From Elusimicrobia bacterium UBA4817 (lineage in GTDB: Bacteria > Elusimicrobiota > UBA8919): DNA of 31,696 nucleotides. The notes under the pieces were generated by a model, which saw nothing but the letters and a program-made list of their open reading frames with translations, had not been told where the DNA came from and searched no databases. Shown piece after piece: positions 20,908-28,118 of the stretch (the first letter of the stretch is position 1; each line of letters opens with the position of its first letter). The position numbers and the translations under genes are program-made. The stretch is taken from positions 1 through 31,696 of the forward strand of contig DHFT01000015.1 in assembly GCA_002402375.1 (NCBI GenBank), given 5' to 3'.

Positions 20908-22167
20908 TCATTGTCCTTCATTAATTATTTCTGCTCCGCGATAGTAATGTTTAAGAATTTTTTTATAATTCCAGCCATTCTCCGCCATGCCTTTTGCGCC
21001 CCACTGGCACATTCCGACTCCGTGCCCCCAGCCGTGACCTCTGAAGTATGCAACGCCGTTTTTTATCTTAACTGTAAAATTTGTGCTGCGGAGAATGTTG
21101 GGGTTCATCGCCATCCTGAATCTGTTAGAGCGAAGCCATAACACTCCTTTTGAGTGTTCAACCAAAATTTCTTTTACTCTGTTAGATGAAGTTCGCCCGA
21201 CCGTTTTTATTTTTTTAACATCGCCGGTTTTATAACCGGAAGAGCGAAGATTATAACCGACCGTTTTTAATGAAATAGCCGCCGACCAGTTATACCATTT
21301 ATCTTTCTCGCAAAAACCGCATTTAACACCCGTAAGATATTCCGGATTCTCCGTCTTTCCCGCCTGACGACCTGCGGGCAGGGAATCGCTCCACACATTT
21401 CTTACATCCTCCGTTCTCCCGCCGCAACTTGAATGGTAAAGCGCATTTATCACTTCACCGTCATATTTAAGAACCTCGCCGGCGGTATCATACACCGCCT
21501 TATTGCTTCTTTCATCCTCGGAATCAAAACCACCGTAGACCTGACAGTGCGTCTTTGCACATAAATCAAAACCGTTAGATGCGTGTTTGCCGAGATTTTT
21601 AATCGCAAATGTTCTTGCAACAACCGCCTGTGCTTTAAGCGATTCAACGGGCCAAGACGGAGCAACCTCTTTTGTCATTATCCCGCAGATATATTCTTCA
21701 AGCCCAAGTTCATTTATAACGGTAAGTTTTTTTCTGTTGTTGATTTTTATTATTATATTTCCTTTATATCTTTTGCCATCAACGGTAATTTTTTTATCGT
21801 TTTGAGGAATGATTTTTATATTGGCAGCAAATTGTTTTTTGTTAAAAATTATTTTCCCCTTAGATATTCTTACGACATGGATGTTGTCGGCGGCCGTTTT
21901 TATTTTTTCGTTGGTTTTTAAATCGTTGATAAAAAAATCATCTTCTGCGCCGATGGCTACATCGCCCGTGTTTTCTATAATTCCGATTTTTATTATGATT
22001 TCTTTTATCGGCTTTGCCGGTTTGATTTCACCGGCTACGGGCGGACGCGGAATAACCGGCGGTTTCCGCATTGGCACAGCACAGCCGAAAAAAACAGTAA
22101 GTAGGAAGTAGAAAGTAGGAAGTAGGAAGAACGGAAAATAATGATTTATTTTTTTGTGATTAACCAT
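20908..22167 (-). CDS. SpoIID/LytB-domain lipoprotein, peptidoglycan lytic enzyme
   Basis: About 419 aa from the ATG at 22167, inside the end of the DUF2905 gene. A lipoprotein signal peptide (HYFPFFLLPTFYFLLTVFFGC) is followed by a proline-rich linker. The SpoIID domain has GLEEYICGIMTKEVAPSWPVESLKAQAVVARTFA with the catalytic Glu of TKEV, YHSSCGGRTED, and the terminal HGWGHGVGMCQWGAKGMA. It cleaves denuded glycan strands as a lytic transglycosylase. It does not imply sporulation, since diderms carry such proteins. Two oddities: its signal-peptide core is encoded by a CTTCCTACTT repeat, and the loop SLPAGRQAGK comes from a palindrome (21358-21384). Confidence 0.9.
   Translation of the reverse strand: MVNHKKINHYFPFFLLPTFYFLLTVFFGCAVPMRKPPVIPRPPVAGEIKPAKPIKEIIIKIGIIENTGDVAIGAEDDFFINDLKTNEKIKTAADNIHVVRISKGKIIFNKKQFAANIKIIPQNDKKITVDGKRYKGNIIIKINNRKKLTVINELGLEEYICGIMTKEVAPSWPVESLKAQAVVARTFAIKNLGKHASNGFDLCAKTHCQVYGGFDSEDERSNKAVYDTAGEVLKYDGEVINALYHSSCGGRTEDVRNVWSDSLPAGRQAGKTENPEYLTGVKCGFCEKDKWYNWSAAISLKTVGYNLRSSGYKTGDVKKIKTVGRTSSNRVKEILVEHSKGVLWLRSNRFRMAMNPNILRSTNFTVKIKNGVAYFRGHGWGHGVGMCQWGAKGMAENGWNYKKILKHYYRGAEIINEGQ
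21358..21384. repeat. Palindromic repeat inserted in frame in the SpoIID gene
   Basis: On the minus strand TCCCTGCCCGCAGG, a short linker and CAGGCGGGA form a GC-rich interrupted palindrome. It encodes SLPAGRQAG, between NVWSD and KTENPEYL. LPAGRQAG-type peptides recur in predicted proteins of uncultivated bacteria. Confidence 0.7.
22093..22131 (-). repeat. CTTCCTACTT repeat encoding the lipoprotein signal core
   Basis: Minus strand carries four CTACTT units (TTCCTACTTCCTACTTTC, then TACTTCCTACTTACTG). This is the same right arm as elements A-C, without its left arm. It is read as FFLLPTFYFLLTV. Confidence 0.75.
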
Positions 22168-22361
22168 AGAATTATTGAAATCAAAATACTGATAATTATT
22201 GATGTTGTGAACGGAAAATAAAAAGCAAGGTTTTCTTTTTTGATAAAAATATCTCCGGGTAACTTTCCCAAATACGGGATTTTTATTCCGAAAATAAAAA
22301 TTATTCCGAGCAAAATTAAAAGGATTCCGACAACTATTAAAATTTTTCCAAGATAAGTCAT
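22146..22361 (-). CDS. DUF2905 family small membrane protein
   Basis: 71 aa with two membrane helices (GKILIVVGILLILLGIIFIFG and FPFTTSIIISILISIILWLI) flanking the conserved IPYLGKLPGDIFIKKENLAFYFP loop that defines DUF2905. Function unknown. The family is commonly found beside ruvB, spoIID-like and queA, as here. Its end overlaps the start of the SpoIID gene by 22 nt, so translation is probably coupled. It starts 3 nt after the preceding gene's stop. Confidence 0.9.
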   Translation of the reverse strand: MTYLGKILIVVGILLILLGIIFIFGIKIPYLGKLPGDIFIKKENLAFYFPFTTSIIISILISIILWLITKK

Positions 22362-22364
22362 GTT

Positions 22365-23645
22365 TTACCAATTTGTATAAAAATTGCCGGCGGAATCCGT
22401 ACCGGAAACATTCAGATAAACCTTTCCCGCCGAGTAAAACCACCCGCCGGTGGCATCTTGTATCGGCGTCACGCTATTGGATTTTGTCAAAAGTTCCTGC
22501 GGAATTTCATTAATATACTCGTCAATAAGCGAACCAAGCCGAGTCGGGTATCTTGCTGTTTTACTATTGTAAATATTCAACGCTTCCCTGATTGAGATTA
22601 GATTTTTGCGGGTTATTTTTTCTCTCTCAAAAAGAATTTTTTTCGTCAGTATTTTTCGGAATCCGGAAAAAATTTCAAACCATTCGGAAGAAGACAAATC
22701 CGTTATGGGTAAATAAATCACCGTTTTACTGCCATATTTTTTCGGAGTGAACTCTACGCTGACAGGTTTCATAAATTTGAAGTGATTTTTTCCGGTTATT
22801 TTAGCGAAAATTTCAGTCAAATCGGAACTATAATCCGGACGAGACATATCCGACGGCTGCGACTGAAATATGTATGATTCCAATCTGATTCCTTTTTCAA
22901 ATTTCATGGAAAAGATTACAATTTTCACTTCATTTTTCATTAAATCAAACTTTTCCTCCCGTTTAAATGGGGTTATCTTTTGTGACTTAATATAAATATA
23001 ATTTGAGGAATTAATTTCTATTATATTTTTTTTAAACTCAATATCATTAGTGACAGAATCACTGACGGTATCTGTTGAAAAATCTATAACTTTTCTTATA
23101 GTGCCGAGGTCATTTGACATAACAAATTTATTATCCATAATACACCAATACCTGTCTTCATCCAATATGTCTATCTTTATACCCCTATATTCGTCAATTC
23201 CTATTTTTATTTTGTCTATCTCATCTGAACTGTTCAGTCGGGAAATCAGCAAAAATTTTTTATCGTCGGGGTTTTCCAGCCACATCGCAATTAAAATCCT
23301 TTTGCCTATAAAGTTAAGTATGTTTTTTTCGTCAATCTCAAAACCGATATTTTTTTGAATATCTTTTATGTCATTTGTAAATCCAAGCGTTTCCGACGGC
23401 ATCTCTCTCAAAAACCAGTTAAAGAAATCTTTGAAATGCACATAAAAATTTGTTTTTTTAAAATCGGACCAGACGGCTTCCAAATCGTCAAATCTTATTA
23501 TGACGGATACATCCGACGAAATAAGTTTTTCGGTGTTTAATTCAATCGGCACAATTTTTTGTTTTTTATGGAATAAAAAACAAACTGTAGCCGCAATTAA
23601 AACGGTTAAAAATATCAAAAATAATTTTATTTTTTTATTTCTCAT
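22365..23645 (-). CDS. Membrane-anchored protein with a pseudopilin-like C-terminus
   Basis: About 426 aa from the ATG at 23645, which overlaps the queH stop. One N-terminal helix (KLFLIFLTVLIAATVCFLF) anchors a large exported region with no motif I recognise. It has internal phrases such as DVSVIIRFDDLEAVW and KRILIAMWL, reminiscent of DUF3352-like proteins. The last 80 residues (IREALNIYNSKTARYPTRLGSLIDEYINEIPQ ... ATGGWFYSAGKVYLNVSGTDSAGNFYTNW) match the C-terminal half of GspG-like pseudopilins, where YPT, IP and GGW are conserved. The N-terminal pilin processing site is missing. Role unknown; placement in the operon may be incidental. Confidence 0.7.
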   Translation of the reverse strand: MRNKKIKLFLIFLTVLIAATVCFLFHKKQKIVPIELNTEKLISSDVSVIIRFDDLEAVWSDFKKTNFYVHFKDFFNWFLREMPSETLGFTNDIKDIQKNIGFEIDEKNILNFIGKRILIAMWLENPDDKKFLLISRLNSSDEIDKIKIGIDEYRGIKIDILDEDRYWCIMDNKFVMSNDLGTIRKVIDFSTDTVSDSVTNDIEFKKNIIEINSSNYIYIKSQKITPFKREEKFDLMKNEVKIVIFSMKFEKGIRLESYIFQSQPSDMSRPDYSSDLTEIFAKITGKNHFKFMKPVSVEFTPKKYGSKTVIYLPITDLSSSEWFEIFSGFRKILTKKILFEREKITRKNLISIREALNIYNSKTARYPTRLGSLIDEYINEIPQELLTKSNSVTPIQDATGGWFYSAGKVYLNVSGTDSAGNFYTNW

Positions 23646-24144
23646 TTTTGCCGAATAAACATCCGCAATATTTTTGGGTATAAAAACCTGTTTTTTTAAA
23701 TTCGTTATAATTTTTGTAAAAATCCGGACGGCCGTCGTAATAGTAAAAACCAAGACCGACGGTAGAAGCAATCTCTTCTGCCATTTCTTTGATCACGTCA
23801 TGATGCTGATAAGGACTTATCAGTAAGGTGGTCGTAAAAAAATCCGTTTTTAACTCTTTTGCTCTTTTGGCGGTTTTTGTAAGGCGAACCCTGTAGCATC
23901 GGATACATCTTTCGTTTTTATTATCGGCGATATCTTTTACCGCTGACAGCCATTCTTTTTCCGCATAATCGTCAATAACCAGCGAAAATAATTGTCGTGC
24001 TACGTTTAAGCGTTTTTCGTATTCCTGAAACGGTTGTATATTCGGATTATACCAGTAGTATTTTATATCAAATCTATCGGACAAGAATTTTGTCGCGGAA
24101 AATCCGCAGGGACCGCAACAGGTATGGAGTAAAACTGTTTTCAT
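23635..24144 (-). CDS. queH: Epoxyqueuosine reductase QueH
   Basis: 169 aa. It reduces epoxyqueuosine to queuosine in tRNA and replaces the cobalamin enzyme QueG in many anaerobes. Metal ligands are seen in HTCCGPCG (N-terminus), ERCIRCYRVRL (middle) and QKYCGC (C-terminus), which bind a [4Fe-4S] cluster and an extra iron. YYWYNPNIQPFQEYEKR and TTLLISPYQHHD are family motifs. Overlaps of 4 nt with the radical SAM gene upstream and 11 nt with the next gene show a tight operon with queA further down. Confidence 0.96.
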   Translation of the reverse strand: MKTVLLHTCCGPCGFSATKFLSDRFDIKYYWYNPNIQPFQEYEKRLNVARQLFSLVIDDYAEKEWLSAVKDIADNKNERCIRCYRVRLTKTAKRAKELKTDFFTTTLLISPYQHHDVIKEMAEEIASTVGLGFYYYDGRPDFYKNYNEFKKTGFYTQKYCGCLFGKNEK

Positions 24145-25037
24145 TTTTCCTCAAATAATTCCGGCTGGATTTTTTTAATCTTCGGTAATGTCTTGCCGGT
24201 AAGCGTAGTGTCCATTCCCAAGTTCACCGCCATTTTTTCAATCAGTTCATTTATTTTTTTTGAAAAAATTGCAGGCGGTGAAACTCGTTTTGAATACATT
24301 ATTTCGTATCTGCCTGAAAGTTTAGGATAAAACTTTTTTATGAATGCAAAAAATCTTTCCTTATTGACATCCCTTAACCGCAAATCATCGGAAAAAAGAT
24401 ACTTGGCGCCTGATAAATTTGCTTTTACAATTATATCTTTTATGACTTTTTCTTTAACGATGTACGGACATAAGGGAGAAATCGCTACACCGCAACGAAT
24501 ACCTTTTGATGAAAGAATTTCCATTGCCTTAAATCTTTTTGACGGTTTCGGAGCACGCGGTTCAAATATCGCGGACAGGTTGTCATCAGCCATAATGCTG
24601 AAACTTACCGCCAGAAATGTTTCAGATATTTTAGAAAGTATGTCAATGTCTCTTAAAATCAAATCCGATTTCGTCATAATATGAACCGGATTTTTATAAC
24701 GGTAGAGAACCTCCAATAAACTTCTCGTATTTTTATACATCTGTTCCGCCGGCTGATACGGATCACAGGCGGAGCCAAGCATTATCAGAGCATCCTGTGG
24801 AATTTTTTTCAGCGATTCGTTTAACAAAAATGCCGCATTTGTTTTTGACTGTATCTTATAAAAAAATTCCTCCTTTTTTTTATACGGAACATATTTTTCT
24901 GACAAAACATAACAATACTGGCAGGCGTGTTCGCAACCTTTGTAAGGATTTAGGGTATAGACGGCAGAAAAACCGTCGGAATTATCTTCGTGGCGGTTTA
25001 ATATATTTTGGACCTGAATGATTTCGTATTTTATCAA
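24141..25037 (-). CDS. SPL-like radical SAM protein
   Basis: 298 aa. The CxxxCxxC cluster site is CEHACQYCY at about residue 36, preceded by TLNPYKGC, the hallmark of the spore-photoproduct-lyase-like (Rv2578c) family. LGSACDPYQPAEQ, VHIMTKSDLILRDIDIL and VSFSIMADDN follow, as in this family. The C-terminal half is shorter than in true SplB and the DNA-lyase cysteine is not evident, so photoproduct repair is unproven. It overlaps ruvB by 4 nt and queH by 4 nt. The neighbourhood of Holliday-junction genes makes a DNA-related role conceivable. Confidence 0.85.
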   Translation of the reverse strand: MIKYEIIQVQNILNRHEDNSDGFSAVYTLNPYKGCEHACQYCYVLSEKYVPYKKKEEFFYKIQSKTNAAFLLNESLKKIPQDALIMLGSACDPYQPAEQMYKNTRSLLEVLYRYKNPVHIMTKSDLILRDIDILSKISETFLAVSFSIMADDNLSAIFEPRAPKPSKRFKAMEILSSKGIRCGVAISPLCPYIVKEKVIKDIIVKANLSGAKYLFSDDLRLRDVNKERFFAFIKKFYPKLSGRYEIMYSKRVSPPAIFSKKINELIEKMAVNLGMDTTLTGKTLPKIKKIQPELFEEK

Positions 25038-26059
25038 AGGAGTTCTTGCTGCGATTTACGGCGGGAAATCCCCAAATGTTTATATGCAAGTTCCGTGACA
25101 ATTCTTCCGCGGTTCGTTCTCGCTAAAAAACCCGCCTGAATAAGATACGGTTCGTAGACATCGGTAACGGTATCCGTCTCTTCCGAAATTGCAACCGCAA
25201 TCGTTTCCACACCGACGGGTCCGCCGGCAAATTTAGAAATTATCGTAAGTAAAATTTTTCTGTCTATGTCGTCCAAGCCGCCCGAATCAATTCCGAGCGA
25301 CTTCAAAGACAATTCGGCAAGTTCTTCCGTTATTACGCCCTGCGTTTTCATATCGGCGAAATCGCGAAGACGCCTTAACAACCGGTTGGCAATTCTCGGC
25401 GTGCCGCGACTTCTTTTCGCAATAAGTTCAATACCGTTTTTATCCGATTTAATGTTAAGAATTTTCGCGGAACGGACTAAAATATCCCTGAGATTATCAA
25501 CTGAGTAAAAATCAATGTGGGCTGAAATCCCAAATCTTTCTCTTAACGGGGATGTTAAAAGTCCCGCACGGGTGGTCGCACCTATAAGAGTGAACTTCGG
25601 TATATCCAGTTTTATCGTTTTCGCCGAGGGCCCCTGTCCTATTATAATGTCAAGTTTAAAATCCTCCATAACCGGATAAAGCGATTCTTCAACCACTCTG
25701 TTGAGACGGTGAATCTCATCTATAAAAAAAACATCGCCGTAAGAAAGATTGGTAAGAATTGCGGCAAGGTCGCCGACCTTTTCCATAACCGGACCCGATG
25801 TTGATTTTATGTTGACGCCCATCTCGTGTGCGATGATATTTGCAAGCGTCGTTTTTCCTAATCCCGGCGGCGAATAAAAAAGGCAGTGGTCAAGCGGTTC
25901 TTTTCTTTTTTTTGCGGCGGAAATAAAAATTTTCAGATTTTCTTTGAGTTTTTCCTGACCGACGAACTCATCTAATGACTGAGGACGAAGCGTGTAATCA
26001 ATTTTTTCTTCCTCGTCGGTAGCACTTCTTGAAACAATCCTTTCTTCTAATTCATCCAT
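25034..26059 (-). CDS. ruvB: Holliday junction branch migration ATPase RuvB
   Basis: 341 aa from ATG 26059. It is a hexameric AAA+ motor driving branch migration with RuvA. The Walker A is SPPGLGKTTLA, Walker B is FFIDEIHRL, sensor 1 is LIGATTRAG, and the arginine-finger region is SPLRERFG. The C-terminal winged helix has GGPVGVETIAVAISEE and RTNRGRIVTELAYKHLG. The frame is open to 26221, but that stretch is repeat DNA, so the start before MDELEERIV is chosen. There is no Shine-Dalgarno; the predicted transcript start is at the ATG. Unlike the usual order it is separated from ruvA by a toxin-antitoxin pair and repeats. Confidence 0.97.
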   Translation of the reverse strand: MDELEERIVSRSATDEEEKIDYTLRPQSLDEFVGQEKLKENLKIFISAAKKRKEPLDHCLFYSPPGLGKTTLANIIAHEMGVNIKSTSGPVMEKVGDLAAILTNLSYGDVFFIDEIHRLNRVVEESLYPVMEDFKLDIIIGQGPSAKTIKLDIPKFTLIGATTRAGLLTSPLRERFGISAHIDFYSVDNLRDILVRSAKILNIKSDKNGIELIAKRSRGTPRIANRLLRRLRDFADMKTQGVITEELAELSLKSLGIDSGGLDDIDRKILLTIISKFAGGPVGVETIAVAISEETDTVTDVYEPYLIQAGFLARTNRGRIVTELAYKHLGISRRKSQQELL

Positions 26060-26066
26060 AGATTTA

Positions 26067-26094
26067 ATTATATCAAAATTAAAAAAAATAGCAA
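26067..26094 (-). promoter_or_regulatory. Promoter of ruvB, apparently leaderless
   Basis: TTGCTA (26094-26089), 16-nt T-rich spacer and TATAAT (26072-26067) on the minus strand. Seven bases on is 26060, one base before the ATG. No Shine-Dalgarno lies between. Confidence 0.65.
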
Positions 26095-26099
26095 TAAAA

Positions 26100-26443
26100 A
26101 AAATCCCCACATTATGTAGCGGCCGCATTGTTATGCGACTGCCTCTGGCGTGTCGCATGCCTCTGGCGTTATGCGACCTGCCTCTGACGTGTCGTGGGCA
26201 TCTGGCGATGTCCACAACCATCTGTTGAGGATTTTTTCCGCCACTTAAATCGGCGGATCCGCCTCTGGCGGAAATCTGTCATTGCGAGATTAAACGAAAC
26301 AATCTCGTTCGGGAAATGCGGGATAAACTCCGCAAATAAGCAATCTCAAAACTTTTTAATTACCTCCGTCCCCATTATTTTACAGCCATTTTCTCACACT
26401 TCTTCAATACCTAAATCACGGCAAATCTTTCTTGCAAAATGTT
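26100..26443. repeat. Repeat-filled gap between toxin gene and ruvB
   Basis: No gene is visible. Four degenerate 18-21 bp tandem units built on GCCTCTGGCGT occupy about 26137-26215. TCCGCC-TCT-GGCGGA at 26258-26272 is a perfect hairpin with the same core, next to CCGCC...GGCGG (26239-26255). From about 26278 a TCATTGCGAG ... AAGCAATCTC pair is a known type of dispersed palindrome. The ruvB promoter is at the low-coordinate end. Confidence 0.7.
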
Positions 26444-26737
26444 TTACTTCACTCTCTTTTTCCAATAATTGGGTTTTCTGTTCAATTGCATAACAGCAAT
26501 TATTATTATCTCATCTTCAATAATCTGGTAAATTACGCCAAACGGGAAGCGGTTAGTTAAACATCTTTTCGTATTCTCTGAAAATTTAGACCATGCTGAT
26601 GGAAAATGAACTATCCGCTGAATTGTTGAAAAAACTTCCCTCACAAACTCCAAGCCAAGTCCTAAACGACATTTCTCAAAATAATTTATCGCTTCAAATA
26701 ATTCTTCTTTCGCTTCGGGATGGAAAGAGTATTTCAT
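26444..26737 (-). CDS. RelE/ParE-family toxin
   Basis: 97 aa, basic. The start YSFHPEAKEELFEAINYFEKCRLGLGLEFVREV is the ParE helical hairpin. Beta strands follow (KRCLTNRFPFGVIYQIIEDEIIIIAVMQLNRKPNYWKKR) with the RxFPFxVxY and H/QxxRxPxYW motifs of the family. It should inhibit gyrase or cleave mRNA depending on the subgroup. Its ATG overlaps the antitoxin stop (ATGA). Length is normal and no defect is visible, so the pair may be active. Confidence 0.92.
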   Translation of the reverse strand: MKYSFHPEAKEELFEAINYFEKCRLGLGLEFVREVFSTIQRIVHFPSAWSKFSENTKRCLTNRFPFGVIYQIIEDEIIIIAVMQLNRKPNYWKKRVK

Positions 26738-26964
26738 CTATAAAGTTTTCTCTGAATTTCCTTAAAAACCTCATCGCCGGGTATGATTTTAACTTTACCG
26801 GTTTTAATTTCATTGACTCTCTTTTCAGCTTCCTTTGCCCATAATACGTCTATTTCTTTTTGTGACGGATGCAAACTACTAAGAATCTTTTCAACTAATA
26901 TAGTTTTTATGTCTACCGGTAAAGACTCAACCATTGAAATTATCTCGTTTGTTTTTGGTATCAT
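26734..26964 (-). CDS. Antitoxin of the ParE pair (addiction module component family)
   Basis: 76 aa from ATG 26964, which follows a strong AAGGAGGGG. The N-terminal half (IISMVESLPVDIKTILVEKILSSLHPSQKEIDVLWAKEAEKRVNEIKTGKVKIIPGDEVFKEIQRKL) matches the small acidic 'putative addiction module component' family in which PGDEVFKEI binds the toxin groove. It neutralises the toxin at 26444-26737 and probably represses the promoter at 26983-27011. Its base composition resembles the neighbours, so transfer is inferred only from position between ruvA and ruvB. Confidence 0.9.
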   Translation of the reverse strand: MIPKTNEIISMVESLPVDIKTILVEKILSSLHPSQKEIDVLWAKEAEKRVNEIKTGKVKIIPGDEVFKEIQRKLYR

Positions 26965-26982
26965 TTTCCCCTCCTTGATATA

Positions 26983-27011
26983 ACTATAACACAAAAGTAT
27001 AATTTTGTCAA
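26983..27011 (-). promoter_or_regulatory. Promoter of the toxin-antitoxin pair
   Basis: TTGACA (27011-27006), 17-nt spacer and TATAGT (26988-26983) on the minus strand, with the start near 26976. It lies between the ruvA stop and the antitoxin ribosome site. Confidence 0.8.
26991..27008. promoter_or_regulatory. Candidate operator in the toxin-antitoxin promoter
   Basis: ACAAAAGTATAATTTTGT is an 18-bp palindrome broken only at one symmetric pair. It covers most of the -35 to -10 spacer, where antitoxin binding would block polymerase. Confidence 0.55.
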
Positions 27012-27018
27012 CTGTTTT

Positions 27019-27609
27019 TTATCTGCCTAACTCTTTTAATGCTTGTTTTACGATTTCCTGCGTTGAAACATTTTTACCAAGTTGTCTTGCGGCTTCTTCA
27101 GATGACTCTTTTGCTTGAATATATGTAAAACCGAGTGATTTCAACGCCTCAATTGCATCATCCATTGCCGACTGCGATGCCGGAATTTTACCGTCGGGGA
27201 TATGGAACTCCCGGATTTTATCCTTTAACTCAAAAACAAGTTTTTCGGCGGTTTTTTTACCAATACCGCGAATGCCGGAAATTGTTTTTATGTCTTGTGA
27301 AATAATTGCATTCTTAAAACCGGCGAGCGAAGTGTCGGAGAGAATATCCGTTGCGGTTTTCGGACCTATTCCCGAAACATTTATCAAGAGTAAAAAAAGT
27401 TCTTTTTCAAACTCCGACGAAAAACCGAAAATCTCAACGGAATTTTCCCTGATGTGCTGGTATGTAAAAATTTTTACTTTTGAATTTTCAGACGGTAATT
27501 CCGAAAATGTTGACAACGAAACGGTCAGAAGATACCCGATGCCGCCAACATCAACTATAATTTTATTTTTCTTTTTAGAAACAAGCGTGCCCGTAAGTTG
27601 TGCTATCAT
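27019..27609 (-). CDS. ruvA: Holliday junction DNA-binding protein RuvA
   Basis: 196 aa. It binds four-way junctions as a tetramer and loads RuvB. Domain I opens MIAQLTGTLVSKKKNKIIVDVGGIGYLLTVSL. Domain II has helix-hairpin-helix motifs LLINVSGIGPKTATDIL and ISGIRGIGKKTAEKLVFELK. The small C-terminal domain III (DDAIEALKSLGFTYIQAKESSEEA) contacts RuvB. The length is standard. It overlaps ruvC by 4 nt; the stop is followed by the toxin-antitoxin promoter. Confidence 0.97.
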   Translation of the reverse strand: MIAQLTGTLVSKKKNKIIVDVGGIGYLLTVSLSTFSELPSENSKVKIFTYQHIRENSVEIFGFSSEFEKELFLLLINVSGIGPKTATDILSDTSLAGFKNAIISQDIKTISGIRGIGKKTAEKLVFELKDKIREFHIPDGKIPASQSAMDDAIEALKSLGFTYIQAKESSEEAARQLGKNVSTQEIVKQALKELGR

Positions 27610-28112
27610 AAATTTTTATAAGAATGAGCCGAACAAATTCCGATTGCGAGAGCATCTACAGTATTATCATCCTTTGGAAGTTCTTTGAGTTTAAGAATAC
27701 TTTTGACCATAAAACCGACCTGACTTTTGTCCGCCTGACCGTAACCGGTGAGCGCCTGTTTTACCTGTAAAGGCGTGAACTCGCAAACTCCCAATCCCAT
27801 TTTAGCGCAGGTTAATACTATGACGCCGCGGGCCTGACTTACGGTAATCGCCGTCTTGACATTTTTTGCAAAAAAAATCTCTTCAATCGCGGCGGCAACC
27901 GGTTTAAATTCCTGTATTATTTTTTCAAGTTCCGAATTTATTATCACAAGCCGTTTGCCTAATGTTTCCGATGGCGGTGTTTTTATCACCCCGCAATTTT
28001 TAATTTTGAGACCCTGACTTTCGTCAGGGTGACACTTCGTGTCATTTTTAATTGCTTCTATCACCGCCCAGCCGCAGGATGCTATGCCTGGGTCAATACC
28101 GAGTATAATCAT
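27606..28112 (-). CDS. ruvC: Holliday junction resolvase RuvC with a repeat-encoded insertion
   Basis: 168 aa. It cleaves Holliday junctions symmetrically. The acidic catalytic residues are Asp7 (GIDPG), Glu in AAIEEIFF, and the C-terminal DD/D of KDDNTVDALAIG. TAITVSQARGV and YGQADKSQV are family motifs. Residues about 23-34 (NDTKCHPDESQG) have no counterpart in the usual short turn between the first two strands. They are encoded by two adjacent hairpins (28011-28044). The frame is intact and the site is a surface beta-turn, so the enzyme is probably functional. It starts 6 nt after yebC. Confidence 0.95.
   Translation of the reverse strand: MIILGIDPGIASCGWAVIEAIKNDTKCHPDESQGLKIKNCGVIKTPPSETLGKRLVIINSELEKIIQEFKPVAAAIEEIFFAKNVKTAITVSQARGVIVLTCAKMGLGVCEFTPLQVKQALTGYGQADKSQVGFMVKSILKLKELPKDDNTVDALAIGICSAHSYKNL
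28011..28044. repeat. Double palindrome inside ruvC
   Basis: ACCCTGAC-TTTC-GTCAGGGT (28011-28030, perfect 8-bp stem) abuts TGACAC-TTC-GTGTCA (28030-28044, perfect 6-bp stem). In frame they encode a CHPDESQG-type peptide. Confidence 0.85.
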
Positions 28113-28118
28113 TTTTTT

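Noticed and set aside
26060..26221. N-terminal extension of RuvB
   Set aside because: It is repeat DNA that includes the ruvB promoter. The family start MDELEERIV is at 26059.
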